From positions 62,001 to 126,000 of the forward strand of contig JAGTXK010000119.1 in the NCBI GenBank assembly GCA_019096195.1: 64,000 bases of DNA, read 5' to 3'. Shown piece after piece: positions 1 to 12,800 of the stretch. Both the position numbers and the translations under genes were made by a program. Source of the DNA: Boletus sp. NGJ. Lineage: Eukaryota > Basidiomycota > Agaricomycetes > Boletales > Boletaceae. The stretch's first letter is position 1; every line of letters begins with the position of its first letter. A model generated the notes under the pieces. It did no database searches. It was not told where the DNA came from and worked only from the letters and a program-made list of their open reading frames with translations.

Positions 1-2600
1 TACTCCCAAAGTCTACCCAGTTGCCCCAGGCCTACTTTTTGCCCTCACCTTTCCTTTAGATTTGATGGGTACACTGTCCTTATTGCTATTGTCATCTAAG
101 CCCTCTTTACTACCCTCCTCCTTTGAGGCCCCCCTCAATCTCATCTCCTGATCCCTGTGATAACTAGCCTCCTGACCCCACCACCTTCATCTTCTGCTTT
201 GAATCACTATTTCTCTTCCCTTTCTGGTCATCTGGGCTATGGTCATCTGGGCTGGCTGCCTTGTGACCAATGAACTGGGTGATGATTTCTTAGTAGGAGT
301 TGATGTGTTTGGATTCATGCAGCCCCTCAAGTTGTAGGGTCATGTTGAGCAATACAGGGTATTCAGAGAATATGAGAGATAGTATCTATAATTCATTGCT
401 TAGTTTTAGCCTCCAAACATATATCATGGCCAGTGAGTAGACCCACCCCTTCAAGGGTGTCAATCCATTTCTCAGACTTAAAGTCAGGATGGACAGGAAT
501 CGAGCAGATGAACTCTATTCCAGCAGATCTGGATGCCCAAAGTTTGCCATGGAGAGGGATCAGGTAAACAAACAGTTGGAACTAGGAGCACACCCATGGT
601 TTCATGTCAGTATTCATGATTGAAGAATATGCATCTACTCCAGTTTACCTTGAGGAGAGCTGGCTTGATTGGCTCAAGCAATGTCACTATATTGAACAGG
701 AGAGAAAAGGGAGGCAGTAGTTGCCCTCATGCAAGCCACTTATAATGACTGCTTTCATCTTGCACACTGGGCTAATGCCCTCTTCATTGCCTCAGGCATT
801 GTTCAAAACCTCCCTTGCTGCTTCATCAGTCTGTAAGATCATCTGCACATTGTATAGTATATAGTTATCCCATCCTTGACTCCAGGCTAACTCTGATCCA
901 TTCATGAAGTGTTTCTCCACCATTGTATCTGGACCAAGGAATTTCATAAAATTGTGGTTGAACACAGTGCAAAGACTTAGTGGTATAACATCTTGCATCA
1001 GCCATGCTGCCTTCAACCAATCAACAATCACTAATAGCAATTTCCTTGCCTCAGTATCATAGAAATTGACATCTATTTGATCCACTACATCCTTCATCAC
1101 AGCTGGGTCAACAGTCATGTCATTGAAGCACCAGAGCAAATGTTGCTCCATCATATAGCATAGATAGGCAATTAACTGAATGATTTAAATTCACAATATA
1201 ATATGTGAGCATCAATCTTACTCACCATGCTGCAAGTCACCATCATTGTCACATAAAGGCACTTAAATTTCATGTCCTTCAGAGTGTTCATGAAATGTAC
1301 ATCATGTGGTTCTATTATCTCCATCAACTTTCAGAAGTAACTCTTGCCCAGTAGCTTGAGTTGTTGTGGAACTGTCTCCTTTCTTGTCCCCCCCTGTGGC
1401 ACCATATGCCACATCTGCCTGTCCAGGTAGAATTAATGGTATCTCTATAATAATGCCACTTCTGATCCTTCACAATATGTGAACTTTCTTTTGTTTCTTG
1501 ATAAATACATCTCAATCTTACAGTTGACTTTATCTGTGAGCAACATAAATTAGCCTTTATATGTATTTACATATATTGCCATTCCACAAGTGTGACATCA
1601 CTAGCACATATTGTGCAGATGGTTCACCAAACACATCCTCCAATAACATCTGCAGCACTAATAATTCACTGTCCATCATATGGGGGCCTGTCATGGCACA
1701 CATTGACTACTTACACTTTGGCACTAACTCCACATTTCACCAAATTGACACTTACTCATCTTATATATCTTGACCACCCATTGTTTATGGAATGCCAGTG
1801 ATACTGTGAGCTTGTCTCACTTCAGCTTCCCAATCCTGTTATCAACCTTGACATCCTTTGGATTTGCCATTGCCTCTGCATGTGCCAGAAGGTTGACTAC
1901 ATCCTTCTTTATCATTGTGAGCTCCCTCATCCCATACTCCACCCATATCTCAAGTGCACCAACTCAGTGCTGCCCTCCAGGTACTAATATGTTCAACTCC
2001 TCCTTCCCTTTAGCAAGTTCTAGGATGGGAGGTTTCTCTCCTTCATTTGGCCCACTTGTTGCCATCTCAGACCATGTACCTGGCTTCATGTAAGCTCAAT
2101 TGATGACTATCAGAATCACATAGTCTCGATATTGAAATGTTCTTGATAAACAGGCTGAGCACATTATTGACTTTTGCAGGATCCAATCTTCATATATTCT
2201 AGTGTTCAAAGACAAGCTGTCCTTTGTGATCAATCAAGTTCCATTTTGCATATCTGATCAGTGCTGCCAACACTTTCCTGTCCTTCTCCTCCCATTCTGC
2301 TCTCTTGCCTTCAATTTCTGTCTTTTTCATTGCTCTGTCATCAGCCCAGAATGTTGGCCCCTGTTCTCACTTCATAAGTGCTCATACCTATAAATCCTGA
2401 GATTTACTTTACTTACCTTCTTCTTCCACTCACTCCCCTCTACTACTACTTCTACGCCTCCCCTCCCCTCCCCTACCATTGTTCCCACTCTCATATTTCC
2501 ACCCTTTGCTAGTTTTACATGCATCACCTTTGGTGCTGTCTACTTTCTTGCTTTGGGGCCTATTAATTCCTTGTTTGCATTCAACCAGTAAGAATGTAAG
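1..2600 (-). pseudogene. Decayed multi-exon coding region, family not recognised
   Basis: The minus strand reads as protein over long stretches with few stops. One frame runs through 1154-792 (120 residues, Trp/Leu-rich, with LLLVIVDWLKAAWLMQD) and on past single stops to about 480. A charged tail (KKSSPSSLVTR, RLRGASKEEGSKEGLDDN) lies at about 310-1. Further upstream, 1515-1324 and about 2100-1790 (GALEIWVEYGMRELTMIKKD) also read as protein, and a Gly/Arg/Ser-rich stretch near 2520-2430 is followed by a GTAAGT donor-like sequence. The composition is coding-like, but scattered stops and frame changes say it is dead or a diverged repeat. CpG is almost absent, as in the old retroelements next to it. 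I do not recognise the family; it could be a transposon-linked gene or an old host gene. The exon structure is not resolved. Confidence 0.4.
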
Positions 2601-5351
2601 TTGATTATCTATTGAATCAATTGACTGAGATTACATTTCCCTCCTGCATTTTTTACTTCACACTTTACCCACTAAGATAGTGCCACAGGCACAAGTTGTA
2701 TTTCCTCTGTTACCACTTGAGGTCTGTATGTAAGTGAAAGGTAAAGTCTGAGGAATACAGTACTACTCACAAAGTGGTAAGTAGTAAGGACCCCAGAATG
2801 TTGGATACCACAAGCTCATGCCCCTCAGCCCCAATCCAAGCTGCCAATGCAGTTGTTATCTATTTCAAATCTTTTTATTATTTACCATACAATATTGTGA
2901 CATCATTTTCTATCATAGTGTTGCTTGAGCACACAGTATCCTTTCACACCCTTTGCCATAATTGCACCATACAGTATATTAAAGAGACCACTGATTACTA
3001 CCACACCTTAGTCTGTTGCTTATTACATATGATGACTGAGATGAGCTGACATTATTATTCCTTCAACTTAATTGAATTCATTTATATATAGTCAATCTTC
3101 TTGAATTGATCTTCTCAATAGCTGTCATATGCAGTCCCTTCCTTTAGCCTTTATAGAAATCAATAAAAGAAGAAAAAACAATTACAGCAATGGCAAGGCC
3201 AACTGAGCACCCAGCCAGTGCTGACATGGCCCTCACCCTCAACTGCATTGCCCCCTATCTTTTGGGTACTGTGCACACCCTGTCCCACTCTCCCAGCATG
3301 GCACCCTCAATGACTTGTGTCAGTCAGGGTGATAGAATAAGAGGGGAGGATGACATTGCCTATGGATTGCCATGTGTGAATGAGTCAAAATGATGAGGAT
3401 GTGTGGCATTTGTAGTCTTCAATTTGTAGATGGGTCAATGCCATGTACCATTATGCTCAAGAGTGTCAGATGAGACACCCCCAAGACACATAGCTACTAC
3501 AATACTCCACCACCATGAACCTGATGGGCAAGCCAATCCCATATGCGTATGCATCAATTGGATGCTGACAGATGCTCCACTCTGATGCACCCCCACATAT
3601 ATCTCATCTTAAACCAACTAGCCTTCTCAGCCTGTTGATGCCAGCATGAGTGTACCTCCAGTGCAGTGAGGGTAAGGTTGAGAGAAATTAGGGCATAATG
3701 CCTGCAAAAATGCAGATGTTGGATCTTTGGTTTGTTGTCTTGCCCTGGAGTTGCCTGTCTGTCCAAATGGGAAGGGTGGGCAAGGGGGTGAAGGTGAGGA
3801 AGGTATAAGAGATAGAGACAGATGAGGGTGGGGGTGAAAGTGGGATGAAGGTGTAGGAGAGAGACTGACCACAAAACATGTGTTGCACAGTTGCACTTGA
3901 GCAGGCATTTGGAGGTGAGGGGAAGGTTGAGAGCAAATATGAGGCTGGAAGTTCAAAGCTAAAAATAAGATCAGATGTTAGAAAAGTCTAGGATAGGAGC
4001 TACAATTTGCTATCTTTATCAAGCTCAACAGGTGTTGCGTATCAATGCCTGCATCTTCTCACTAATTTTGTGAGCTTGTAATAAAACACATTGTGCTTGA
4101 TCCATTTTTTTACAACGTCCTTGCCTTCAACTCAACTCTGAAAATCCAACATCAGAAAGTCAAGATGGGGGTCTGGTAGTAGTATCCACTGCCTACTTAT
4201 GCAAGATACTATTGGGTGAAATTCTGAGAGTAATAAAAAGACTCAGCATCTTTTCCCAGCTAGCCAATATAAACTGAGCAATTCACTATTCCATAGGCCC
4301 ACTCTGATAGAGACCTGACAAATAGGAGTGCCTATGGGTTATTTGGCAGGTTGAAACAAGGGGTTGCTTTGGGTCAACAATCTGAGATCTGCTGCATATA
4401 TGATATGAGTGGACCAGATGGTGATATAGCAGAAAGATGTGGCCCATCTCTGGCCCAACAAACCCCTCAGAGAATTTACAAGCTGCCTCAATATTACTTT
4501 CAGTCCATGTCCAATTATTAATTTACCTGGACAGTCTACTCTGCCAGTGGAGATAGATAATCTCCTGTGTCATCAGGATGGAAGCTCAGAGAATTGTGTT
4601 TATTTCTGCGTGTTTCTGCCTACATGTTTATTCAGCCCTGCAAAAAGAAGAGTGCAGAGTGTCTTGGCTAAGTTGTTCCCACCACCAGAGGCACCCTCAG
4701 GGTCCAGAAAACAGTGTGAAGCTCCATCTCAAAAAGCTTTGGCCAATAAGCAAGCACACTCAGTAGCTGTACACCCAGGAACCTAGCAATGCTGAGAACA
4801 TGTTGAATGCCTTGTGTGAAACCAGCATCTACTAGTGGCATTGATGTGATAAACAGGGAGATGGCCCTATGACACAGATAAATGGTAACAAATGCTTTAA
4901 ATTCTAATAATCCATAGTCTTCAGTATGGTGATGAATAAGCTCAGGTATATTGTGAGGAAGAATCTATAGTCATAAACATATCAGGGAGAACATTTAGTA
5001 CATGAGATTGAGGCTGATTTTTTTGGGTTGTGAGGTTAGCACTTTGGTATTATTGACTTGGACACAATGCTGAGAGCTATTTTACTCCCACTATAACCAA
5101 GCTATGAATAATCTATGAAAGAACATACTAAGATATTGTGAGCACCTAAGCCATGACAGTCATTTAGAACACCATTCAGAGCTGCAGTGTGTTATTGGTG
5201 TCATATCAACCTGAATTAACACCCTCCTCCAGTAGCATCTTAAATCTAGCCATAAAACATTGGTTCAACTGTGATTACATGATCACCACTAGGTTGGCAT
5301 AACATTCTTTTTGATCTGCATCCATCTATACTGGACAACACTGCAGGTAGT
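2601..5351. other. No recognisable gene; AT-leaning, CpG-poor DNA
   Basis: I find no convincing coding region, repeat family or RNA gene here. About 3620-3950 is strand-biased (purine-rich on plus, so pyrimidine-rich on minus), which produces long low-complexity Pro/Ser/His frames that are not credible proteins. Short frames on both strands elsewhere lack family motifs. CpG is rare, suggesting old, deaminated sequence. It could hold an element too decayed to see by eye. Confidence 0.5.
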
Positions 5352-6222
5352 TGTCATATCCCATACAACTCAACAAGCCCAACTCCAGCATGCTCTTTTA
5401 CCCTTAGACTTGTAATTCCCTTGATATAGCTATGCTTCATTACCTATCTATGTCACACCTCATAGCTGTCTCCAATCCAGTGTCTGTCCTGCTTAGGAGC
5501 ACTGCTTTGGCTAGACACCATCTCAGTTCTGATACTGTTGCTTATTCTACATCACAAACTCCATTACTAATACTGTCACTCTGACCATATATAAATCTTC
5601 CGATACAACACTTGTATAATCAGTTCGAATATCAACTTTGAACACTACTCCTGTCCTCTGTTTAAGTCTTGATGACTTACTCCAACCTCTGCTTGACTTG
5701 ACATTTGACCACGTTAAGTTCTAAACCTCTGAATCTCCAACGTCCTTGAAATCCAGGACAATGGACTCAAGCAAGGGTGCATCACATAAGGTGAAGCCAA
5801 GTTCTAATACCACCACCACTTCACTCTGGCCATTTGGAGTTATATCAGAGTTGTCTGTTCTTAAAGTATTTTCAAACTCTCACTTGCAAATGAGTCTCAC
5901 ACATGGCTACATTCACCACCAGATCACAGACTCACACCTTAGGTGCAAACCCCTCCGCATCCCCACTTTACAACCTGTTGAGTGCATTTGGCAGCAGTCA
6001 ATAAGGTTTAGAACTTGTTGATCAATTCTGAAGCTTCTCCACATAATGAACTTCCACCTCCACTTCACAGTTGTGACCACTTCCAGAGTCTCCTACTCCG
6101 GGAGTGCACATTATTAAATGCCCAACCAACAATAACCTTACCACCTCCCTGCTTTCCAGCCAGCACTCTAGTAGAAGAGTGCCCACTGCCTTTCCAAATA
6201 ACAGCAACATCCTGGGAGTCCC
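5352..6222 (+). mobile_element. F: 5' part of a Ty3/gypsy element (same family as E), LTR plus start of gag
   Basis: The sequence from TGTCATATCC (5352) to about 5809 matches the 5' LTR of E (15161-15687). The following leader and gag start match E at about 22137-22510, including the stretch around CCAGCACTCTAGTAGAAGAG. The copy stops at 6222, where an LTR end of the D family begins. It is a fossil fragment; the rest is not in the window. CpG loss suggests it is old. Confidence 0.75.
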
Positions 6223-6779
6223 TGTTATAATATAAATATTTTCAAACTTTTCATTGCAAACCTTAGTCACTCATTTCTTGTCTCATATCACATGACTTAT
6301 AGTCTAGACCCATTACATGACTACCTCATGTATTTAATTACCATCTAGTTTATATCTTATCTATTTCCATAGTATGTAATCTCTGTCACTATTCTCTCCC
6401 AGATGGTACTAGTGTAGAGTTGGATGGGCATGGGAGATAAGGGAAGCATGGAGGAAATTGTGTGGGAGGACATTGTTGAAAGCGGTTGTACTAAGAGGGT
6501 CCTCTTTTGACCACCATCTGCTCAAATACCAACTTTCTGGTATTCAAATACTAATTGTTGATAGTCAGATTGGAGGTTTTGTGGCACCAGCAATGCCCTT
6601 TCATAGATCCTATAGTCTACCATCCTCTTCAGTAGTGTTGCCACATGATAGTTCTCTATCTCAGACTCCTTGCACAGAATCTCAAATCTTTGAATAAATA
6701 GGTTGGTTGAGTGTCCATTCTGCTTCAATGCCTTTAACTTCCTTAGCGATTCATGAGCCAGCATGTTAATTCAGATGTA

Positions 6780-8382
6780 CAGTGGCTCAAAAAAGTGTCC
6801 CAATGTTTGACTATTTTGCAAAGACTTGACATTTGCAAAAGAACCAAAAGGCATTAGCCCTAACCCTTGCTGGGCCATTGATAGCCCTAATCCTTGCCCT
6901 GAAGATGAGCCCTTAGTCATGTGAGTTGGTTGTCATGGTACTGAGTTATAGCCATATTAAAAGGATATGTCATTGGGACACTTATTTGACCCTGATACTA
7001 TCAACTATCATTTAGTAAATAACATAAGGTTCTGATGGATGCTGTGCTTCAACCCTGTCTGATTATGTCACTTACATAACTCCAAATGGTATAAAGAGCA
7101 GAGATACCATTCAGCCAACCCTACTTCATTATGAAATCCACTCCCTCCTCTGCTAGTGCCAATATTCTTTTTCTCTCTGAATCTGGCCTTTCTACTAGGC
7201 AAATATCATTCCAAACTGGTCTGGGGAGGTCTACTGTGGCCAGGGTTATCAAGGAGATCCACCCAGGCAAGGAAAACATCAAATTAGGATGTCCTTCTAA
7301 ACTTTCTCCTACTGATAAAAGGAGAATTGTCTCTAGTATTACCTCTGGCAAAGTTGAAAATGCTGTCCAGGCTACCCATCTCATCAATTCTGCTCTCTCT
7401 TCTCCTGTCTCTGCTCAAACTGTTAGGAATGTTCTCAAGTCTGCATCTCTCAAGGCTGTAGTCAAGAAAAAGAAGCCACTCTTGTCTGTGAAGCATAGGC
7501 AACATAGGCTAGCCTTTGCTCTCAAGCACCAACATTGGACTGTGGAGGACTGGACTAGGGTCATATGGTCAGATGAAACCAAGATCAACAGGATTGGGTC
7601 AGATGGAAGGAAGTATGTGTGGAAATTGGCAGGAAAGTCTTTGCAAGACATGGAAGTCCAGGGAACAGTAAAGTTTGGAGGAGGTTCCTTGATGGTTTGG
7701 GGATGCATGAGTTGGAGTGGAGTGGGGATTCTTGCAGAGGTTGAAGGGAGGATGAATGCTGAGCAGTATGTCTCCATTTTGGAGGATCATCTGCTTCCTT
7801 CCATGGAAGATTCTGGAATTCCTGAGAAGAGAGCATTATCTTTCAACAAGATAATGACCCCAAGCACACCTCTAAAAGAGCCAAGGAGTGGCTGGAATCT
7901 CAAGGGATCAAGCTTCTTGACTGGCCAGCACAATCTCCAGACCTTAATCCCATTGAACATCTCTGGCAAATCCTCAAAAAAAAAAACTCAATAGCCATAC
8001 AACACCACCAAAAGGAGTATGGGAGCTTTGGGAGAGAATTGAAGTGGAGTGGGGGAAGATAGAGGTTGAGGAGTGTCAAGGATTGATAGAGAGTATGCCT
8101 AGAAGACTAGAGGCAGTGATAAAAGCAAAGGGAGGGCATACAAAGTACTAAATTGAAGAATAGAAATGTTGCTCAAAAAAGTGTCCCAATGACATGTCAC
8201 TTTAATATGGCCATATCTCAGTGCCATGACAACCAAATTATATGACTAAGGGCTCATCGTCAGGGCAAGGATTAGGGCTATCAATGGCCCAGCAAGGGTT
8301 AGGGCTAATGCCTTTTGGTTCTTTTGCAAATGTCAAGTCTTTGCAAAATAGCCAAACATTGGGACACTTTTTTGAGCCACTG
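6780..8382 (+). mobile_element. Tc1/mariner DNA transposon, copy 1 (1603 bp, complete ends)
   Basis: The ends are CAGTGGCTCAAAAAA at 6780 and the inverted copy ending at 8382, flanked by TA at 6778-6779 and 8383-8384, the canonical target duplication of Tc1/mariner. The inverted repeats are long (about 210 bp). Each TIR is bounded by two copies of the terminal motif in inverted relation: outer 6780-6805 and inner 6971-6990 on the left, inner 8171-8191 and outer 8357-8382 on the right. The TIRs contain CCCTAACCC-like telomere-type motifs. The element lies inside the gag region of fossil D1, so it is younger than D1. The transposase is frame-disrupted, so this copy is non-autonomous today. Confidence 0.93.
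7131..8151 (+). pseudogene. Tc1-family DD34E transposase, broken by frame changes
   Basis: This is the cut-and-paste transposase of copy 1. Residues 1-120 hold two helix-turn-helix regions (LSTRQISFQTGLGRSTVARV, then VSAQTVRNVLKSASLKAVVK). The first catalytic Asp is in VIWSDETK and the second in the DNDPKHTS region, with the final Glu in [10 protein letters not shown]; the spacing fits Tc1 DD34E. Length to the final TAA at 8151 is about 340 codons, normal for the family. I chose ATG 7131 because the paralogue at 57968-58984 starts at the same residues (MKS). The frame changes just before the second Asp (about 7.83-7.85 kb) and again at an 11-A run near 7975-7986, where 9 A would keep the frame. 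The gene is therefore dead, but its parts are all present, which suggests moderate age. Confidence 0.92.
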
Positions 8383-9356
8383 TATCCTCTGATTTTTGCT
8401 TGTAGAGCATTCCATGAGGGCCATGCTGCATCTCCTTTCTTTTCTATTACTACATTATTTGCATCTCTGATGTTGTCTTCTTCTTGGTCAAGATATTTCT
8501 CTATTGTAATTTAGGTGAAACCAGCTGCCTTCTTGTCGAACCAAAAAAGGACTGCTATGCAGAGTACCTTGTCTGACCTCCATGTTTGCACCTCTACCCA
8601 TAGATGTAATTGAATCCACCAGAAACAAGACTCACTTCTATTGCCTTCCCATGTTCTGGGGTCAGTGATTCATTTTATTACGTTAGTTTTTTTTTTGTTG
8701 ATGTTTAAGTCAGCAAGGCATTAGATGAGGTCATCTAGGTTCACTGACATATTTTACAATGGGCTTAAGAGAGGAGCAGGGACAAAGGTAGGTGCGGAAG
8801 TAATTGATGCAATAAAGAAGAAAAGGATTGGTAGGATAGGAAGTGTGAATTCTTTTAGAGTTGGGTTTCAAAGACCTGAGGATTTTCTTGGCAGGAGCTA
8901 TCTTGTATTCTTCTTTCAGATCCTTACTACATGGTATCTTTCAACCATATTCTGGGGATCATATGACTTGATCCAGCATAACAATTAATAATCTGAGGTG
9001 ACCACAGCAACCTGAATAAAAACTACTCAATCCTTTTCCATGTAAAGATTAGAGATGAGCACACAAGGAAGAACTGTGATGATCCTTGCTATTGCTCTGT
9101 ATGTGACATCACAGGTGATCATGCAAACCTGGGTACACTAGCATAGTATCACTATATGGACTGTTAGACACTCAACAGACAACAGAGGCTAGTGCACTAT
9201 GCCCAGTAGCAATGTTATCCTTATTTATGATGCCAGGCAAGCATATAACAATGCATTTTGGCAAGTGCTTTACTTGTCACCATCAAGTGGTGAAAACTTC
9301 ACAAACTTCCCCTTAGCTCTAGGATCCGAGCATTGTGTATGACAGTCAAATCCAAG

Positions 9357-9816
9357 TGTTATGAAATCAATTGTCCTCAATGACTAACTTCCACAAGGCT
9401 CGGAAATCTCACAGGATACATGATTTCTGGCACAGGATAGAGGATATATAGGTCTAGTCTGAAATGCTCCTTACACCTACAATAGTCTAGGATCAAGGCA
9501 ATGATGGATTGGAGAACAACAAAGTGGATTTGACTGGCTAACCCAGTCATCAAGTACTAGTATATATATGTTACAGGACTATGCACAGACCAAGCTATGT
9601 GTATAAGGAAATACTATAAGTAGATAAATGAGAGAAGCATCTGTGAGAGAATAGTGATAGAGATTACTATGAGAATAGATAAGGTATGAACTAGACAATA
9701 ATTAAATACATGAAGTAGTCATGTGATGGGTCTAGCCTATAAGTCATGTGATATAAGATGGGAAATGAGTGACTAAGGTTTGTAATGAAAAGTTTGAAAA
9801 TATTCATATTATAACA
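9357..9816 (-). repeat. LTR shared by D1 and D2
   Basis: TGTTATGAAATC at 9357 to ATTATAACA at 9816, homologous to the LTRs of A (reverse complement) and B. On its right side the minus-strand sequence is the polypurine tract and pol end of D2, so it is the 3' LTR of D2. On its left side is the leader of D1, so it is also the 5' LTR of D1. This LTR-internal-LTR-internal tandem is typical of recombination between copies. Confidence 0.8.
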
Positions 9817-12800
9817 CTACCCCCTTTCTAAGACTCAATTTCCAGGTGAGTCATGGATGGTTTGGAGATGGTGAAGTTTTCATAAGGAGAGAAGAGTGAT
9901 TCAACATTAGCTGTGGATAAGCCATTGAGTTTTCTCAAGGCAGATGGATTTTTCTAGTGGAATTTGGTGACTGCTTTAGGAGTGGTGTTGATAATGTCTG
10001 CCAATCCCCACATTCTGTCTGTTTTGTCATATCCAGCCCAATGAATGAGATATTCCAGCTTTCTTCCTTTTAATTGAGACACTGCAACATATTCAATCTC
10101 ATATTGTTCTTCTCCTTCCTGATCTATCTCAATCACTTTGGGATGGGCTTTGGGTTGTTCTAGTAGCATTTTCCAATAAGGTTTTATGTGAGAGATATTA
10201 ACCATGGGATGAATGTGTATGGTTTTGGAAAGGTTTTTAAGGTTATGGCATTTGGAAGGACTTTTATGATCTCATAAGGTCCAATCCATTTTTGGGTAAG
10301 TGTTTTTGCCATGTATGGGAGGTTAAGGTTGTCAGTAGAGAGTCAAACCTGTTGGTCAATAGAATAATCTGGAGTGTCTAAGCTTTTCTTTTCTAATCCT
10401 TTATCATTTTTTCTCTTGATTCTTCCAATGCCATCTCTATATCCTTGTGTGATTGACTCATATCTCCTGCAAAACCAGTTAATTTTCCTTTGAATCCCAT
10501 GTAGGGAGCATAGTTTCAAATAATATTAAAAGGAATGTCACCTGTGGCTGTTGTAATGGTATTATTATGGGAGAATTAAGCCATTTTTAAATAGTTGGCC
10601 CATTGGTCTTGCTTCTTTCCAATGTAAGCACAGAGATACTGTTCTAAGTCTCAATTCATGTGCTCCATTTGGCCATCAGTTTGGGGGTGATAAGCCATGG
10701 AAATCTTTTGAGAGATATTGAGGAGCTTGCAAAGTTATCTGATAAAAGCTGACACAAATTGTGGATCTCTATCGGAAACAAGTGTGGAGGGTAGTCCATG
10801 TGTATACCAAATATGGTCATGAAATAGAATAGCCAAGTCTGCAGAAGAACATGTATCATATGTGGAAATAAAAACTACTTCTTTTGAGAATCAGTCTATG
10901 ATTACACAAATTGCTGTAAATGAATGTGATTTAGGTAAATGCATAATGAAATCTACAGATAAATCTTCCCAAGGGTGCTTAGCCATGGGAAGTGGTATTA
11001 TTTTGCCTGCCAGTGCCTTTTGCTTACCTTTTGTGAGGATGCACACTTGACAGCTATCTATATATCTTTTGTGACACCAGACCATGAAAAGTACCATGTG
11101 AGAGTATGAATGATTTAAGAATGTCCTTCATGTCTGGTAATTAGAGAGTCATGGTATAAAGTAAGGAATTGTGTATGTAATAGTTCAGGTATGAAAACTT
11201 TGTTTTTGTTATTTTTGAAAATATTCATATTATGGTTGAAGGTGTAGTCCAAAATAGTGTCAATGCCAAAAGCTAATAATTCTTTTTCCAATTCTAGTAT
11301 AAAGTTCAAAAATAGAGAAACAAAATTAATAAAAAGAGAAGGTGGTAAAACTATAATATTTGTGTTATGGTTAACTACTGCATTGCCATGGTCAGGACAA
11401 TGGAAGAGAGTGTTATGACCTTTCATAACTGGGTGACATATTACTACATAATTGACCTTTGTTAATTACTGGACTAGCTGGACTTGAGCAACTGGATCCT
11501 TAAGCCTGAGTTCTCTAGGTATGGGGACTGACAGCTAGCTTTATGTAGAGTCTCCTCCTTTAGAGAGAGTGAGGAAAGTCCCTACAACTAATGGGGGAGT
11601 CTTGGACTTTGAGGATAGTAACGCCTGTCATCCTATTGACTACAAGGAAATCCTTCTTGTAGTGGCCTGTATTGGTATTGCTGCTGGTTAGGTGCGTGAA
11701 CGACCCTGTCTGAGCAGAACCCTGTCTGTGTTGATGTCACCACTGATTAAGCATGTGAATGGGTAGCGAGAAAGCCGCACAAGTGCAAAGTGATGAGAAG
11801 AAGTATCACAAGCATGAGTGTCATCACTTCCAGAGTGGGCACAGACCCTGAAGTGATGTGAAACCAAGAGTAGAGTTGATTACATGGTAAGAAGCATAGA
11901 TCAAGGTTAAGGGCTACATGAAGAGCATATGCCCATATATATAGACCTTCCCAATCTAGAGCAGGCTTCTCATCGTATATAGTAATATAAGATTGCAGAT
12001 TGAATATTACTATGAAAGGAGATCAAAGGCATTAGATGAATGAGGAAATGGAATACTAGGCTATGTATGAGAGAACATAGCCGAGGAGGCAATGTCTGTG
12101 ATTGAATTGGAGGTGAAATACATATAGGAGAAATAGAGGGCTGTGTTACAGCCAAGTGATGCATCGCCTAAAAGGGACATTCAGGATGGGGCAATGCTTG
12201 GGTGGGTGTTATGGGGGAATCCCGAGTCATAGGAGTTGAAGAGTAGGTTGTCCCAGAGTCCAGGAGGGGGAGTAGGAAGGGAAAAAGATATACCCCCTTC
12301 TACAACCATAACATCATTAAAGATGTCATTCATCATCTATTGAAGTTGGAGGTGAGTTGGTCATCCCAAAATACATAACTATCAGCTCATAAGTGCCAAT
12401 AGAGGTGACGAAAGCACCTTTCCTTCCTTTATCCACACATTGTTATATTCCCAATGTAAATCAAGTGCAGTGAACAAATCACCATTTAAATTAGAGGTAG
12501 AGGATAGGAATTTTTGATGGTACCCTTGTTTAAATATCAGTAATCTATTACCATACATTTTTTACCTTTTTTTTGGAATAAAGAAAACAGGCGAGGTCTG
12601 CAGAGATTTAGAGGGAGAGATATAGCCCTTTTTTAGTTCTTTATCAATGAATGTGCAGACTTATTCCATTTCTGTGTCTAATAGGGGAATAACTCTACCC
12701 TTCTTCAGAATGAAGTCCAGCTTGAGATCTACTGCATGATCCCAGGGCTTTCATAGTGGCATTCTTGTTGATTCTTCTTCAGAGAATACATGTGGTAAGT

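Larger units (their letters stand above)
6223..9816 (-). mobile_element. D1: rearranged remnant of a chromodomain Ty3/gypsy element, shares an LTR with D2
   Basis: At the right, 9357-9816 is a full LTR (TGTTATGA...TATAACA as read on plus). To its left a minus-strand leader (about 9356-8520) and gag (about 8510-6420) follow, homologous to the leader and gag of A and B. At the left end, 6223 to about 6405 is another LTR piece, but in the opposite orientation to the LTR at 9357-9816, so the same U3 ends face outwards on both sides. Pol is not present. A Tc1/mariner element sits in its gag at 6780. It is a heavily decayed fossil with many breaks and almost no CpG. Confidence 0.7.

Noticed and set aside
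3554-3956. Overlapping minus-strand Pro/Ser/His-rich frames
   Set aside because: They arise from a purine-rich plus strand; all three frames are open in similar fashion, with no domain and no codon preference.
6850-6920. Interstitial telomere repeat
   Set aside because: Only one or two CCCTAA units, inside the TIR of a Tc1 element and mirrored at its other end.
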